Assembly (NCBI GenBank): GCA_963575745.1
Contig: CAUYUJ010018037.1
Location: forward strand, 734,283-798,282
Origin: Prorocentrum cordatum
Lineage: Eukaryota; Sar; Dinophyceae; Prorocentrales; Prorocentraceae
DNA: 64,000 nucleotides
Reading direction: 5' to 3'
In this document: positions 54,365 to 64,000 of the stretch, one piece after another
How positions within the stretch are numbered: the stretch's first letter is position 1
Layout: each line of letters opens with the position of its first letter
Made by a program: the position numbers and the translations under genes
The notes under the pieces: generated by a model
What the model was told of the DNA's origin: nothing
The model's database searches: none
Seen by the model: the letters and a program-made list of their open reading frames with translations, nothing else

Positions 54365-55065
54365 CCTTGTCTCAGCTTCGGCCTGCCTTGGCCTCATCCT
54401 CAGCGCCTGCCTCGGCCTCAGTCTCAGCCTCAGCCTGTCTCGGCCTGAGCCTGCCTCGGCCTCAGCCTCAGCCTGCCTTAGCCTCAGCCTGCCTCAGCCT
54501 CAGCTTCAGCCTGTCTCAGCCTCAGCCTGCCTCAGCATCAGCCTCAGCCTCAGCCTGCCTCGGCTTGCCTCTGCCTCAGCCTCAGCCTGCCTCGGCCTCA
54601 GCCTCAGCCTGCCTCAGCCTCAGCCTCAGCCCTGCCTCAGCCGCAGCTTGTCCACCAGCTCAGCCACCGCCACGCCTTCCATCCTCACCTGCCTCGGCCT
54701 CATCACAGCCTCAGCCTGCCTCGTCTTGCCTCAGACTCAGCCCCCAATCCTCAGCTGCCTCGGCACATCAGCCCAGCCTCGGCCTCAGCCTAAGCCTGCC
54801 TCAGCCTCAGCCTGCATCAGCCTCAGCCTCAGCCTCAGCCTGCCTCAGCCTCAGCCTCAGCCTGCCTCAGCCTCAGCCTCAGCCTGCTTCAGCCTCAGCC
54901 TCAGTCTGCCTTCAGCCTCGGCCTCAGCCTTAGGCTGCCTCAGCCTCAGCCTGCCTCGAGCCTCACCTCAGGCCAGGCTGCCACGGCAGTCCTCAGACCA
55001 CAGCCTCAGCCCTGCTTCGGCCTCAGCCTGCCTCGGCCTCAGCCTGCCTCAGCTCAGGCATTCTA
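54365..55065 (+). repeat. (CCTCAG)n array
   Basis: About 700 bases of CCTCAGCCTGCC-type hexamer repeats with occasional CCTCGG. Open in several frames as Ser/Ala/Leu-rich products that are not genes. Confidence 0.95.
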
Positions 55066-55535
55066 AGTATGGCACAGGACTTGTTTTCTGGGAGCACGAA
55101 GATCACGAAGCGGCTCACATTTGGCTCCGGGCAATCAGGATATGGCCTAGGAGTTATATTCTGGGAAAACGAACACGAAGTGGCCTACAGTTGGCTCCAG
55201 ACATTCAAGTGTGGCCTGGTATTGTGTTCTGGGAACACGAAGAACACGAAGAGGCCTACGGTTGGTTGGCTCCGGGCATTCAAAATGTGGCCTGGGAATG
55301 GTGTTCTGGGAAGACGAAGAACACGAAGTGGCCTACAGTTGGCTCTGGGCATTCAACATGTGGCCTGGGAATGGTGTTCTGGGAAGACGAAGAACACGAA
55401 GTGGCTTACAGTTCGCTCTGGGCATTCAAAGTGTGGCCTGGGAATGGTGTTCTGGGAGCACGAAGAACACGAAGTGGCCTACAGGTGGCTCCGGGCATTC
55501 AAAATGTGGCCTGGGAATGGTGTTGTGGGAATTGA
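55066..55535 (+). repeat. 73-bp minisatellite, about 6.5 copies
   Basis: The last three full units start at about 55273, 55346 and 55419 (ATTCAAMATGTGGCCTGGGA, TGTTCTGGGAAGACGAAGAA). Earlier units are more diverged. 73 is not a multiple of three, so the open frame shifts each unit. Confidence 0.9.
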
Positions 55536-55869
55536 TCCCTAACGATTCTTGGGAAGTTATAAAATTCCTAAGGATTCCTGGGGCTGACGGATCCGTCCGG
55601 TTCCTTATCCGGATCCCGCCCAGACCCCCTTGGGGCGTCAAGATGTTCTCTTTTGAAGCCATTAGAGACCTATCAGCAAAAGATGTTAGGTAATAGACTC
55701 TACCCCCCCCCCAGCGTTATCCGCCGCCTTTTCGGGTATGTAAATCACATATGATTGTGACCACATGTTCATCGTGAGTATGAGTTTGCACTATCCCAGG
55801 GGGGGCAGTATCGGCCCCCCTGAGGTTCCTTTTTAAAAACAACAAGCGGGGACATTTTTTGTTATAACA
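55536..55869. other. No gene recognised
   Basis: 55560-55690 has one open frame (KFLRIPGADGSVRFLIRIPP) ending at TAA 55691. Weak evidence only. Confidence 0.3.
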
Positions 55870-56355
55870 TAAGTTTGCTTCACGAATCCCTGGCAAAAAA
55901 CGGGACGAAGTGCACACGCGCGCGTCGTCGCGCGAGCATGCCGAAATCCTTCAAAAACCATTGGTGTCGGAAGGATTTCGCAACCGAGTTCCCAAAACAC
56001 ATACAAAAACACATGGTTTCGCAACACTGTTTTGCTAAGAAAACGTACGCGCGAGCTCTTGCGAAATCTTAAGAAAACCATAGGTTCATCAAGATTTTCA
56101 CAAACTGCTACCAAGCGGGCTTCGCGCGCGCATGTCGAAATCTGTCGAACGCCCTTGCGCGTGTGCCGTCGCGAGAATCCTCCTGCAAAAAATGAGACGA
56201 AGTGCAGACGCGCGCGTCGTGGCGCGCGTATGCCGAAATCCTTCAAAACCCATCGGTTTCAGAAGTATTTCAAAATCGTGTGTCCAGAAAACCTACCAAA
56301 AGCACAAGTTTCGCAACACGGATTTTCAACAAAAGAGTGCGCGCGCGCTCTTGCG
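55870..56355 (+). repeat. Tandem repeat, about 290-bp period, two copies plus a partial
   Basis: GACGAAGTGCASACGCGCGC, ATGCCGAAATCCTTCAAAA and GTTTCGCAACAC recur at about 55900-56020 and 56190-56315. A shorter related block (GCGAAATCTTAAGAAAACC) lies at 56065-56140. Confidence 0.75.
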
Positions 56356-57080
56356 TCGTCGTCGTCGTCGCCGTCCTCCCTCCTCCTGCGTCGTCGTCGT
56401 CGTCGTCGCCGGCGTCGTCCTCTGTCTTTCCTCGTGTTCGTCGTCGTCGTCCTCTTCAGCGTCGTGGTCGTTTCCATCGTCATTGCCGCCGTGGTCTTCC
56501 TTTCTCTCCTCTCTCGTCGTCGTCGTCGTCCGTCGTCGGCGTCTCGTCGTCGTCCCTCCTATTTCGTTGCCGTCGTCGTCGTCGTCGTTGTCGTCGTCGT
56601 CGTCTCCCCTCCTCCCTCTTCGTCGTCGTCGGCGTCGCCGTCCTTCCTCCTTCTTCGTCGTTCGCGTCGTCGCCGTCCTCCCTCCTCCCTCGTCGTTGTC
56701 GTCGTTGTCGCCGTCGTCGTCCTCCCTCCTCCCTCGTCGTCGTCCTCGTTGGCGACTTCCCGTCGTCGTCTTCTCGTCGTCGTCGCGTCGCGTCGTCGCG
56801 ACTTTGTCGTCCGTCGACGTCGGCGTCGTCGTCGCGTCGGTCGTCGGCACGTCGGCGTCGTTGACGAGTCGTCGTCGTCATCATCGTGTACCTGCTTGCC
56901 AGGCGTGCGCGTCGTCAAATCGTCTACCGTCGTCGTGACATCGTCGTCTCGTCGGCTTGTCGTCGTGTCGGTGTCGTCGTCGGTGTCGTCGTCGTCGTCG
57001 TGTCGGGCTCGTCGAAGTCGTTGGAGACGTCCGTCGGTGGCGTCGTAGTCGTTGTCAGGCGGCGTCGGTCGTCGTACGTT
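56355..57080. repeat. (CGT)n array
   Basis: CGTCGTCGT with CCTCCTCC and TCGCCG variants over about 700 bases. Confidence 0.95.
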
Positions 57081-57124
57081 GTCGAGTGGTCCCGGTCGCG
57101 CAGATGGTCCGGTGTAGAAGGTGA

Positions 57125-57325
57125 ATAGTGGTTAAGAAAGGGATTAGGGTGGGATTGTTGTGGGATATTATAGGAGGTGGTGGGTGGGTGTGAGAGATGA
57201 AGTGGTGTATTAGATATGAGTAAGTTTGTATAGTTAATAGCAAGATTGAATTAATTGATTATTGTAGAGTGAAGAAAAAAAAATGGAAATTGAGATTATT
57301 GTGAATTTAGTGTGTGCTATATCAG
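57125..57325. other. AT-rich island
   Basis: Low G+C (GAATTAATTGATTATTG) between two very GC-rich arrays. No coding frame. Confidence 0.6.
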
Positions 57326-57399
57326 ATGTGGAGGAGCATTCATTTGAATAAGGCTGCGTAAGACGTCATCCCCCAAGCGGTGGAGAATGGAGGAGGAAT

Positions 57400-58445
57400 C
57401 GAGGGAGGAGGAGGAGAAAGAGGAAGAGGAGAAAAAGTACGCAGGGAAAGGGGAGGAGGGAGCAGCAAGCAGGAGGAAAAAGTGGATGAGGAGGAGGAGG
57501 AGAAGGAGGAGAAAGAGGAGGAGGAGGAGGAGGAGCAAGGCGATACACCTTTTGGATGCCTCTCGGAGTCTCTTCAGATTTCTGCGGAGAGCTTCTTGGA
57601 GTTCGCTTGGGGTGTCTTCGGGGTATCTTGGCAGTCCCGGGGGCTTCTTGGGGCGTCCTGGGTGCCTCTGGGGAGCCCCCTGGGGCCTCTCGGGGTCTCT
57701 TTGGAGCCTCTTGGGGTATCCTGGGGCCCTCTTAGGGGCCTCCTGGGCACCCCTCGAGGCCGCCTTGGGGCACCCGTGGGAGCCTCGGGGGCCATCTGTG
57801 GGCCATCTTTGAGGGGATCTGTCAAGGGAGGGGCGTAGTACAGTAGACCCCCCCCCAGGAGGCCTACATGTTGCCAAAACATCTTGGTACAGTCAATGAT
57901 GTTGGCCTTCTCACCGAGGCGAATGTCGGGGGCGGAAAAGAGGGGGGTGATGACTAAGGGGGGGGTGGATATCACGGCGCGGGCCATGATATCTCCGCAG
58001 ATTTCATGGCGCCTCTTCTTATTGCGTTCCGTCCCAGCCCCCCCCGCTGGGCCGCGCACATGCCGCCGGTCATGATTTGCACCCCCCCCTCTTGGACACC
58101 CCCCTCTTGGCCGCTCCCGAAAAGGAGGGGCCGTAGTACATTTGACCCCCCCCAGGAGGCCCACATGTTACCAAAACACCTTGGTACAGTCAATGATGTT
58201 GGCCTTCTCACCGAGGCCTCTTGGGTCGTCTTGGATGCATCTTGGGGGCCTCGTGGGGCCTCTTGGCGGTTTCTTGGGAGCCTCTTAGGTGCATTTTGGG
58301 GGCCTCTTGGTGCCGTCTTGGGGTACCCTTGGGAGCCTCCTTGGCCATCTTGGGGCCATCCTGGCGGCGATCGATCAAAGAAGGGGCCTCCTTAGAGCCC
58401 CCCCTTAGGAGGCCAACACGTTGCCAAAACACGGATCATGTCAAT
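57400..58445 (+). repeat. GGA tract, CTTGG satellite and a duplicated 90-bp junction block
   Basis: GGA repeats at 57400-57540. TCTTGGGG satellite at 57545-57815 and 58205-58375. The block with CCAGGAGGCC, ACATGTTRCCAAAACAYCTT and TCAATGATGTTGGCCTTCTC occurs at about 57829-57922 and again at 58128-58220; a diverged third copy lies at 58385-58445. The block always borders the satellite. Confidence 0.85.
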
Positions 58446-58597
58446 GACTTTAAACGGAGAAGGTTAAAGGCGAGGTATAAATCGAGCATCTACCGCTGCC
58501 GTGCCTGGCTCAAGCCGGGCCCGGCCAAATATGTGATTGTGCCTCACCGAGGCGCACGACTTGCATCAGAGATCGGAAAATACCTTTTCCATTGACG

Positions 58598-61500
58598 ATG
58601 CCCATCCTATCCTTTACTCCAGATCCCATGCTTCGTCTTGCACTCTTGCTCATGCGATATGAGCCAAAGCCTGGGATATGGCAGCGCTTAAAGCGTAACA
58701 CATACCTAAGCTTACCAGCTTGTTTTCGACTTGGTAGCGGAGCTGGCTACACTCTCGTGTGGCTGGCTCTCGCTCTGATACCTGTAATCCACGGCACAAC
58801 TTGGTGGACTACTACTACGGTGGAATACCATGTTGCGCCGGCTCTGCGAGGAGCGGAGCCAGTCCGCGATCGAGCTAGCGGGGCAACCCGCGAACTCGAG
58901 ACGCTCTCTCCTACTTCACTGCGCCACTTCACCCCCGACTTCCACCAGATGCCAATCGGCAACTCGATCGAGAACGTGGTCACCCTGCGGGGCTACCCGC
59001 AGCGGGGCCACCTGCATCCCGTGCCAGTCAGGCGCCTCACGGCTACTACGCCAGAGCCTGACAAACCACAGCCTAAACCAATCACCGAAGCCGAAATGCA
59101 CATGCACTGGATTAAGATAACTATCTTCGGCATTCTGTGGGTAATAATGGGATGTTCTGTGGGATACATGCGGCAGGGGATGGACGACACGCGTACTACT
59201 GGCCCCTCATGGGACCCTGCCGGTACTACGCCTTTTCGCGAATATGTTCGCGAAGTACATGCATGGTTAAACGTAACGAGCGGCAATATGACACCACCAC
59301 AACACGCTGCAGCACTACAACGAGGCCTTCAAGGTCTGGCTCGTCGTATCGCCATGCAGGTCCCCTCCCAGATCATCAATTATGGTGTAACTGTCAATGG
59401 ACAGCCAACGGATGCAGTACCATATATACTGTACTTACTGAGCACCAAATTTGAAAATCTGGAAGATGAGCGCCAGCTCAACTCTGGCACTGCCCTTATC
59501 GACTTTCGCGTCGAAAGGGGCGAGCGAATCGACTCAGTGTTAGCTCGGTTCGAGATGGCCCGTGACGAGGCTAACTCTGTTGGATTTGTCATCCCCAACT
59601 TTCAGATCCTAACGCTGATTCTCTTCAGAGCGTTAGGCGTTGGCGCGCCACGAGCCCAACACCTGCTGGAGCCCTTTAATCATCAGATGCCCCGAACACA
59701 AGCAGACTATGACAGGCTGCTGACCAGGATGAGGAACTACGGACATGTCGCCGAGCGCTCCCCTGGCAACATAGCGGGTATCTTCACAGGGCACCACTCA
59801 CATGCAGGTGTCTACGCCACGACTGCGGGGTCACCCGCTGGTCCTGGCGAGCCAAATCCCTGGGCTGACCCAGCCGATATGCCCAACGAGGCCACTGCCC
59901 TTCTAGGGCAGACCGGCCAGGTATCGGCAGAGGCAGCTGAGGCGAACGCCTGGTCGAACTACTCGCCAGGCGCCGCCTACAATGCAAGCCCGCCCTCGGG
60001 CACAACCCTCTGGGGCCAAGCGGAGTCATCCGCTCAAGGGTCTCAGCCACCCTCACCGTTTGAATCTGGCACTGACACAGACACCTCATCTGACGATGAG
60101 CACAATGGCAGAGTCTCTGCTGGTAATGACTATCCAGCGGATGACACTCACCTTTCTGAACAACAAAGAGCGGAAGCCGCTTTTATGGCTTATCGCAAAT
60201 CAAAACGCCGTTGGAGGCGCTTTATGAAGAAACCAGTCAGAAAAGTGAGACGCGCAGTACGCCGACATTTCAAACGATATGGAAAGGGTCGTGGCAAAGG
60301 GGGTCGCAGACGCCGTATGCATGGTAGGGGTATCACTGCTTTCCTCACGTCCTTAACTGATATAGCCTTTGAAGAAGTTCTTATCGGAGGCAAAGGTCGG
60401 GGTCACAGGCGGACCTCCGGTAAGGGAAAAGGGCGGAGGGGCAACCCTAGGGACGCTTCTGGCAATGCTATGAAGTGTCATACATGCGGTAGCACAGAGC
60501 ATTTGCGCGATCAATGCCCGAAGGGGAAAGGAAAGGGATCCGTACATTTGGCTCAAAATTCTTTTATGGATGACATAGACTATATTGACTACGAGTTTTA
60601 CGTCAATCCAGAAGCGGCTCCCGCCGCGGGCTCCTCCACGTATTACGTGATGGCCCGCTACGCTGAAGCAACTGTAGCCCTGGAAGACTACGCAGTGACC
60701 CTCTTCGACGAGTTCCACGGCTGGGACGAGGTCGACGAGGTCGCGTTCAATGCTTGGTTCGGTCTTCCAGCGGGGCCACCCGCCGGCGACGAGGTCTCCG
60801 AAGCTGAGACCGTCCCGGCGACCGAGGAAGAGCTCACCGCCGCGCTGGCAACGCAGGTGATTGGCACGCCGTTGCTGCCAGACCTTTCGCGAGCTGGTTC
60901 GGAGGCGGGAGACGCTGATGACGAAATGCGGGGCCATCCCGCGTACTCTGACTCCGAAGAGGCGGAAGATGACTATAAGGACATGCTCCAAGAGCAGGTC
61001 GCAGAAGCAATCCGACTCCTGAGTGCGCCAGCACATCAGCAGATAACCATGAACGACCTGCTGTCGCGCCCAGGGGCTGCACGGCTGCGTCCATACCTGG
61101 ATTCGGACATGTCGGCACCTCAGATGCTGACAGCACTCCAGGCTCTAGCGGGGTCACCCGCCGAAGTGACGCCAGCCGCAACAGCGGGGCCACCCGCTTG
61201 GTCTATGGATGTATTTATGCAAGGTTGTGATCAAATAGACCTTAACGACCTCACGATGGAACAGTTAAACGACATCGGGTACTTCCGAAGCCCGTATCAA
61301 CACGTGTTCATGGTCCAGGACAGCTCAGAGGACTCGGAGGACATGCGCTACGCCAAGAGGGACAGACGACCGTCGCCTCCCCGAGACTCAGAGCATGACG
61401 ATCAAAGGCCAATGGGACGTGGTAGTGCGTCAGCGGGGCCAGCCCGCAGGAGGAGCCGTTCAGCTCCCAGACGCCCTACACATGATGCATCGGGCTATCC

Positions 61501-62427
61501 ATACAGTACTGAGCACTCCGTTGGAGTATCCGCTCAGCATGTGCCGGATTGGTACATCAACTGGTACCCCGGCTATTCGATGGACGTGATCCGCCACTGG
61601 TATTCTAAGGAGTACTGCACCAAAAGGGACGAAACTGGCGTGATAATACGTACCAAGGGTGGCAAGACCAAAACGCCAGAGGCTTGGGACAAAAGGGCTA
61701 AGAAACAGGAGATCATCAACGATCGCAAGACATACAGGAAACAAGTATGTCAGTGCGAGCCCTTCAAAGGTCACATGCGCAGTTGTCCGATGGACCGCCC
61801 CTCCAGGAGTCCTCATCACTGTGAGACCCCGTGGAATTGGTCTCATGGAGATGACGCTGGCAACGTCCATGATCCTAACAAGGAGGTCCCTGGAGGAGGA
61901 AAGCGCATCACCGAAGCCGATCGCGTCCCTATGACCGAAGAGGTGGCCAACATCGTCAGGGAAAATTGGGTACAGCTTCCCAATGACCATCGCCTCAAGG
62001 AATGGAACCGCCGATTCATAAAGAGGCGGGGTCACCCGCAGGATCCAGTAAAGAGGCGGGGTCACCCGCAGGATCCAGCAAAGAAGCGGGGTCACCCGCA
62101 GACGCGGCGCCAGCCGCTGGGTCCGCGGACGACGATTGGATAGCTGTTGCATCTGCTGCTGGGTCCGCCGCCGGCACTGACCACACCGAACTGAATGAAG
62201 AATGGGCGGCGGAAGACGGCTCAGAGAATCCATTCCCTGATGGATGCGCCTGCTGGTACTACAGCTCTTCGGCGCAGAAGTGGTTTTGCACGAGGGTAAC
62301 TCACCGCCATGAAAATGGCAAGTACAAGCTGGCCATAAAAGGTACTGCCGACATCGACCAGATGAGGCAGATCATCCATGATCATGGCCAGCCAGAAGGC
62401 CCTCCTAGAGACCCTCCTGGTGCACAA
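58598..62427 (+). CDS. Copia-type gag polyprotein with CCHC zinc knuckle, frameshifted near its end
   Basis: ATG 58598; one frame is open to 62143 (about 1180 residues). Residues about 50-66 and 171-190 are hydrophobic (YTLVWLALALIPVI; IKITIFGILWVIMGC) and could span a membrane. About 213-385 is gag-like: REYVREVHAWL, GLQGLARRIAMQVP, YILYLLSTKFENL, GERIDSVLARFEMARDEA, RALGVGAPRAQHLLEPF. A Lys/Arg-rich region precedes a zinc knuckle C-x2-C-x4-H-x4-C at about residues 627-640 (CHTCGSTEHLRDQC). Acidic and Pro-rich segments follow, then RTKGGKTKTPEAWDK. From about 62010 the sense continues in frame -1 (KEAGSPAGSS ... CWYYSSSAQKWFCTRVTHR) up to the N gap. Gag would bind element RNA. Pol is not visible before the gap. 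Apart from the shift it has no stop, so it may be young. Confidence 0.72.
58987..62099 (+). repeat. About ten in-frame GC palindromes (GCGGG-N4-CCCGC)
   Basis: GCGGGGTCACCCGC or close variants at 58987-59000, 59002-59015 (one mismatch), 59825-59838, 60770-60783, 61148-61161, 61184-61197, 61433-61447 (variant), 62026-62039, 62056-62069 and 62086-62099. Five-base arms with a four-base variable centre. Most are read as AGSPA or AGPPA. Confidence 0.85.
62021..62110 (+). repeat. Three tandem 30-bp repeats
   Basis: Unit AAGAGGCGGGGTCACCCGCA plus GGATCCAGTA, at 62021, 62051 and 62081. The third unit diverges in its last part. Thirty bases keep the frame. Confidence 0.95.
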
Positions 62428-62527
62428 NNNNNNNNNNNNNNNNNNNNNNNNNNNNNNNNNNNNNNNNNNNNNNNNNNNNNNNNNNNNNNNNNNNNNNNNN
62501 NNNNNNNNNNNNNNNNNNNNNNNNNNN
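62428..62527. other. Assembly gap of 100 N
   Basis: Exactly 100 N, the usual length for a gap of unknown size. The order or distance of the flanks is not guaranteed. Confidence 0.98.
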
Positions 62528-64000
62528 ATTACGGTCCTGCCTATGGTTATGTGTTGTTAACATGGCTGTTGGTCTGGGGACAAGGTGTGAATAGACGTGC
62601 GCCCTCTATTCTATTATTCGCCCTGCATCTTATTTATGATAGGGAATCAACGCCCCTATACACGCCCTTCCACGTCCTGCATCAGTCCCGTAACCTTGAA
62701 CCCCCTCCCCCCACACTGAATAACTAACTATCTGCAGGGTATGCTTTCACGGGTCGCCGAAAGTATACACCACGTTCATAGACGAGGGTCTGAACTCACT
62801 CTTGCGTGACATGGCGCGCTTCGCTCACCGCAGCACATTTGAGTACAGGTGTTTCGCCCTTTTCGAGCTGGCCTGCAGGCTGGACCTCTCTACATGGCTC
62901 GTGCGCAAGCCTTGGGAGGGGATGGTCGCTGGGCATTCCTAGTTTTTCTGTGCTTGTCGTCGACGGCTGCTGCGCCGATGATATGTGAGAACGGTTTCCT
63001 CTGGGCCAGCCCATCTGCCGATAGGTTGACGGCACAGGGCGTGCCGAACAGCGTGGAGAGCACCACAGACAGTGCCATGATGTTGACATCATCGGTTGCA
63101 TGCATTTTGAATGAGTTGCACGCCATTGAAAGGAACGCAATCTTCCTGGAGATATTTTCGGGAGCTAGCGGTATCACTCGCAATATTATGAGCGAGGCTG
63201 GCGCAGGTGCGTTTTCTGTGGAAAAGAATGACCACTGGTTTCAAGACGCCACCCTGCTCAGCGGGATGCTCTATAGTCTGTGGGTTGCATCGTCTATAGC
63301 TGTTGGGGGCACAATTCACTTCAGTAACCAATGCTCAACATGTATACGAATGAGTTCGGGACATACTCGTCGCACTACATCGTACCCGACAGGCGACGAG
63401 TCCAGGCCCGACGTCGTGCAAGCAAACCACTGCGCATTGCTCACGTGGGGACGGGTGGGGTCTGTGTTGCACGGGCAGGGTGATACTCGAAGTTGGCAGC
63501 ATAGTGTCTATCATGCAGGGCACTGGGTGAGAGACCGCACATACATATATCCGCGGCAGATGCACATACATAAGCAGCACTAATGCACGAGAAATAGGAG
63601 ACGGGGAACAACTATATAATGAACCCGATGACGATAGCACCGACTACGACACATATGGCAACATAAACACGTCGAACACTTGTGCAGAACAAACACTTAC
63701 AAATGTAGATAAGCTGCGAAACTATACGGGACGACTATACGTGTGCATGTGTAGGAACATTAACTTAAGTATCATGACGTGCGTGATTGAGGTCCATCAC
63801 AGCACTGGTCGCAAACAGTAAGTCAACACACACACACAGCCAACACTAAACAACACTGCAACAACAGCAAGGTTTCAAATGTATGGCATGGCGTTGTTGT
63901 TGTTGCAACTGTTCCTTGAACCCTGTTAGACTTATGTCCCAATGGTATTGAACATGGATTCCAATACTGATTGTCTGGTGCATCCATTCTCGGCTGCTCC
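62528..64000 (+). repeat. Second copy of 14549-16022
   Basis: Carries the end of the transposase-like intron, its last exon (62738-62942) and the methyltransferase-like exon starting at ATG 62894. The translated ORF is identical to the first copy. The copy continues beyond the window. Confidence 0.9.
62894..63583 (+). CDS. Methyltransferase-fold-like gene, second copy, partial
   Basis: Same sequence as the gene at 14916: N-terminal hydrophobic run, LEIFSGASGITRNIM, SSGHTRRT. The frame stays open to 63583, but the true exon probably ends earlier, near the GDESRPDVVQAN part (about 63400-63430). The later exon with the EQP motif would lie beyond the window. Its start overlaps the last transposase-like exon (62738-62942) in another frame, as in the first copy. 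Confidence 0.5.
   Translation: MARAQALGGDGRWAFLVFLCLSSTAAAPMICENGFLWASPSADRLTAQGVPNSVESTTDSAMMLTSSVACILNELHAIERNAIFLEIFSGASGITRNIMSEAGAGAFSVEKNDHWFQDATLLSGMLYSLWVASSIAVGGTIHFSNQCSTCIRMSSGHTRRTTSYPTGDESRPDVVQANHCALLTWGRVGSVLHGQGDTRSWQHSVYHAGHWVRDRTYIYPRQMHIHKQH

Noticed and set aside
54324-55693. 403-codon Ser/Ala/Leu-rich open frame
   Set aside because: Spans a CCTCAG array and a 73-bp minisatellite whose unit shifts frame. No protein constraint.
62002-62727. ORF reading through the N gap
   Set aside because: Codons over N are meaningless, and the downstream part belongs to a duplicated intron.
1-64000. tRNA, rRNA, CRISPR arrays, bacterial operons
   Set aside because: No cloverleaf, rRNA core motif or direct-repeat/spacer pattern was recognised. 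The repeats present are tandem without unique spacers.

Overview
The window reads as nuclear DNA of a dinoflagellate. The most direct evidence is a copy of the dinoflagellate trans-spliced leader at 25823-25843, which differs from the known 22-mer only at its variable first base. Other support: protein-coding introns that mostly begin with GC or GA instead of GT and are flanked by repeated AGG, long GC-rich stretches packed with simple repeats, nearly all genes on one strand, and retroelement proteins of types typical of dinoflagellates. The species cannot be decided from the sequence alone.

Layout. 1-1.2 kb: a coding region with one stop, running off the left edge. 1.8-5.9 kb: a six-exon gene of unknown function whose model closes in frame (508 codons). 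6.7-10 kb: a second multi-exon gene of unknown function. 12-15 kb: a three-exon transposase-like gene (685 codons), overlapped at its 3' end by a methyltransferase-fold-like gene (14.9-16.6 kb). 17.6-19.3 kb: purine/pyrimidine tract arrays. 19.9-25 kb: a decayed Ty1/copia pol with methyltransferase-like, integrase, reverse transcriptase and RNase H parts. 25.8-32.4 kb: an almost full-length LINE with the spliced-leader relic at its 5' end, inserted in a (CCT)n tract. 32.4-43.9 kb: mostly satellites, minisatellites, foldback elements and short TIR elements. 43.9-46.5 kb: remains of a minus-strand LINE interrupted by a small TIR element. 47-58.6 kb: more small TIR elements, GT, CCTCAG and CGT arrays, and satellites with a period of about 11 bp. 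58.6-62.4 kb: a long copia-type gag gene carrying repeated in-frame GC-rich palindromes. 62.4-62.5 kb: a 100-N gap. 62.5-64 kb: an almost identical second copy of 14.55-16.02 kb.

How it fits together: two host-like genes and several self-mobilising elements share one splicing style. Eleven introns could be placed by reading frame: six start GC, four GA and one GT, and all end AG. At least three of the GC-AG introns (8100-8228, 8742-8930, 13592-13781) fold back on themselves and are flanked by an AGGC-type direct repeat, as expected if intron gain occurred by insertion of small transposons (introners). This is the most interesting system in the window.

Limits: all calls come from reading the sequence and the translations by eye. 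No database search, splice prediction or expression data were available. No tRNA, rRNA or CRISPR array was seen.
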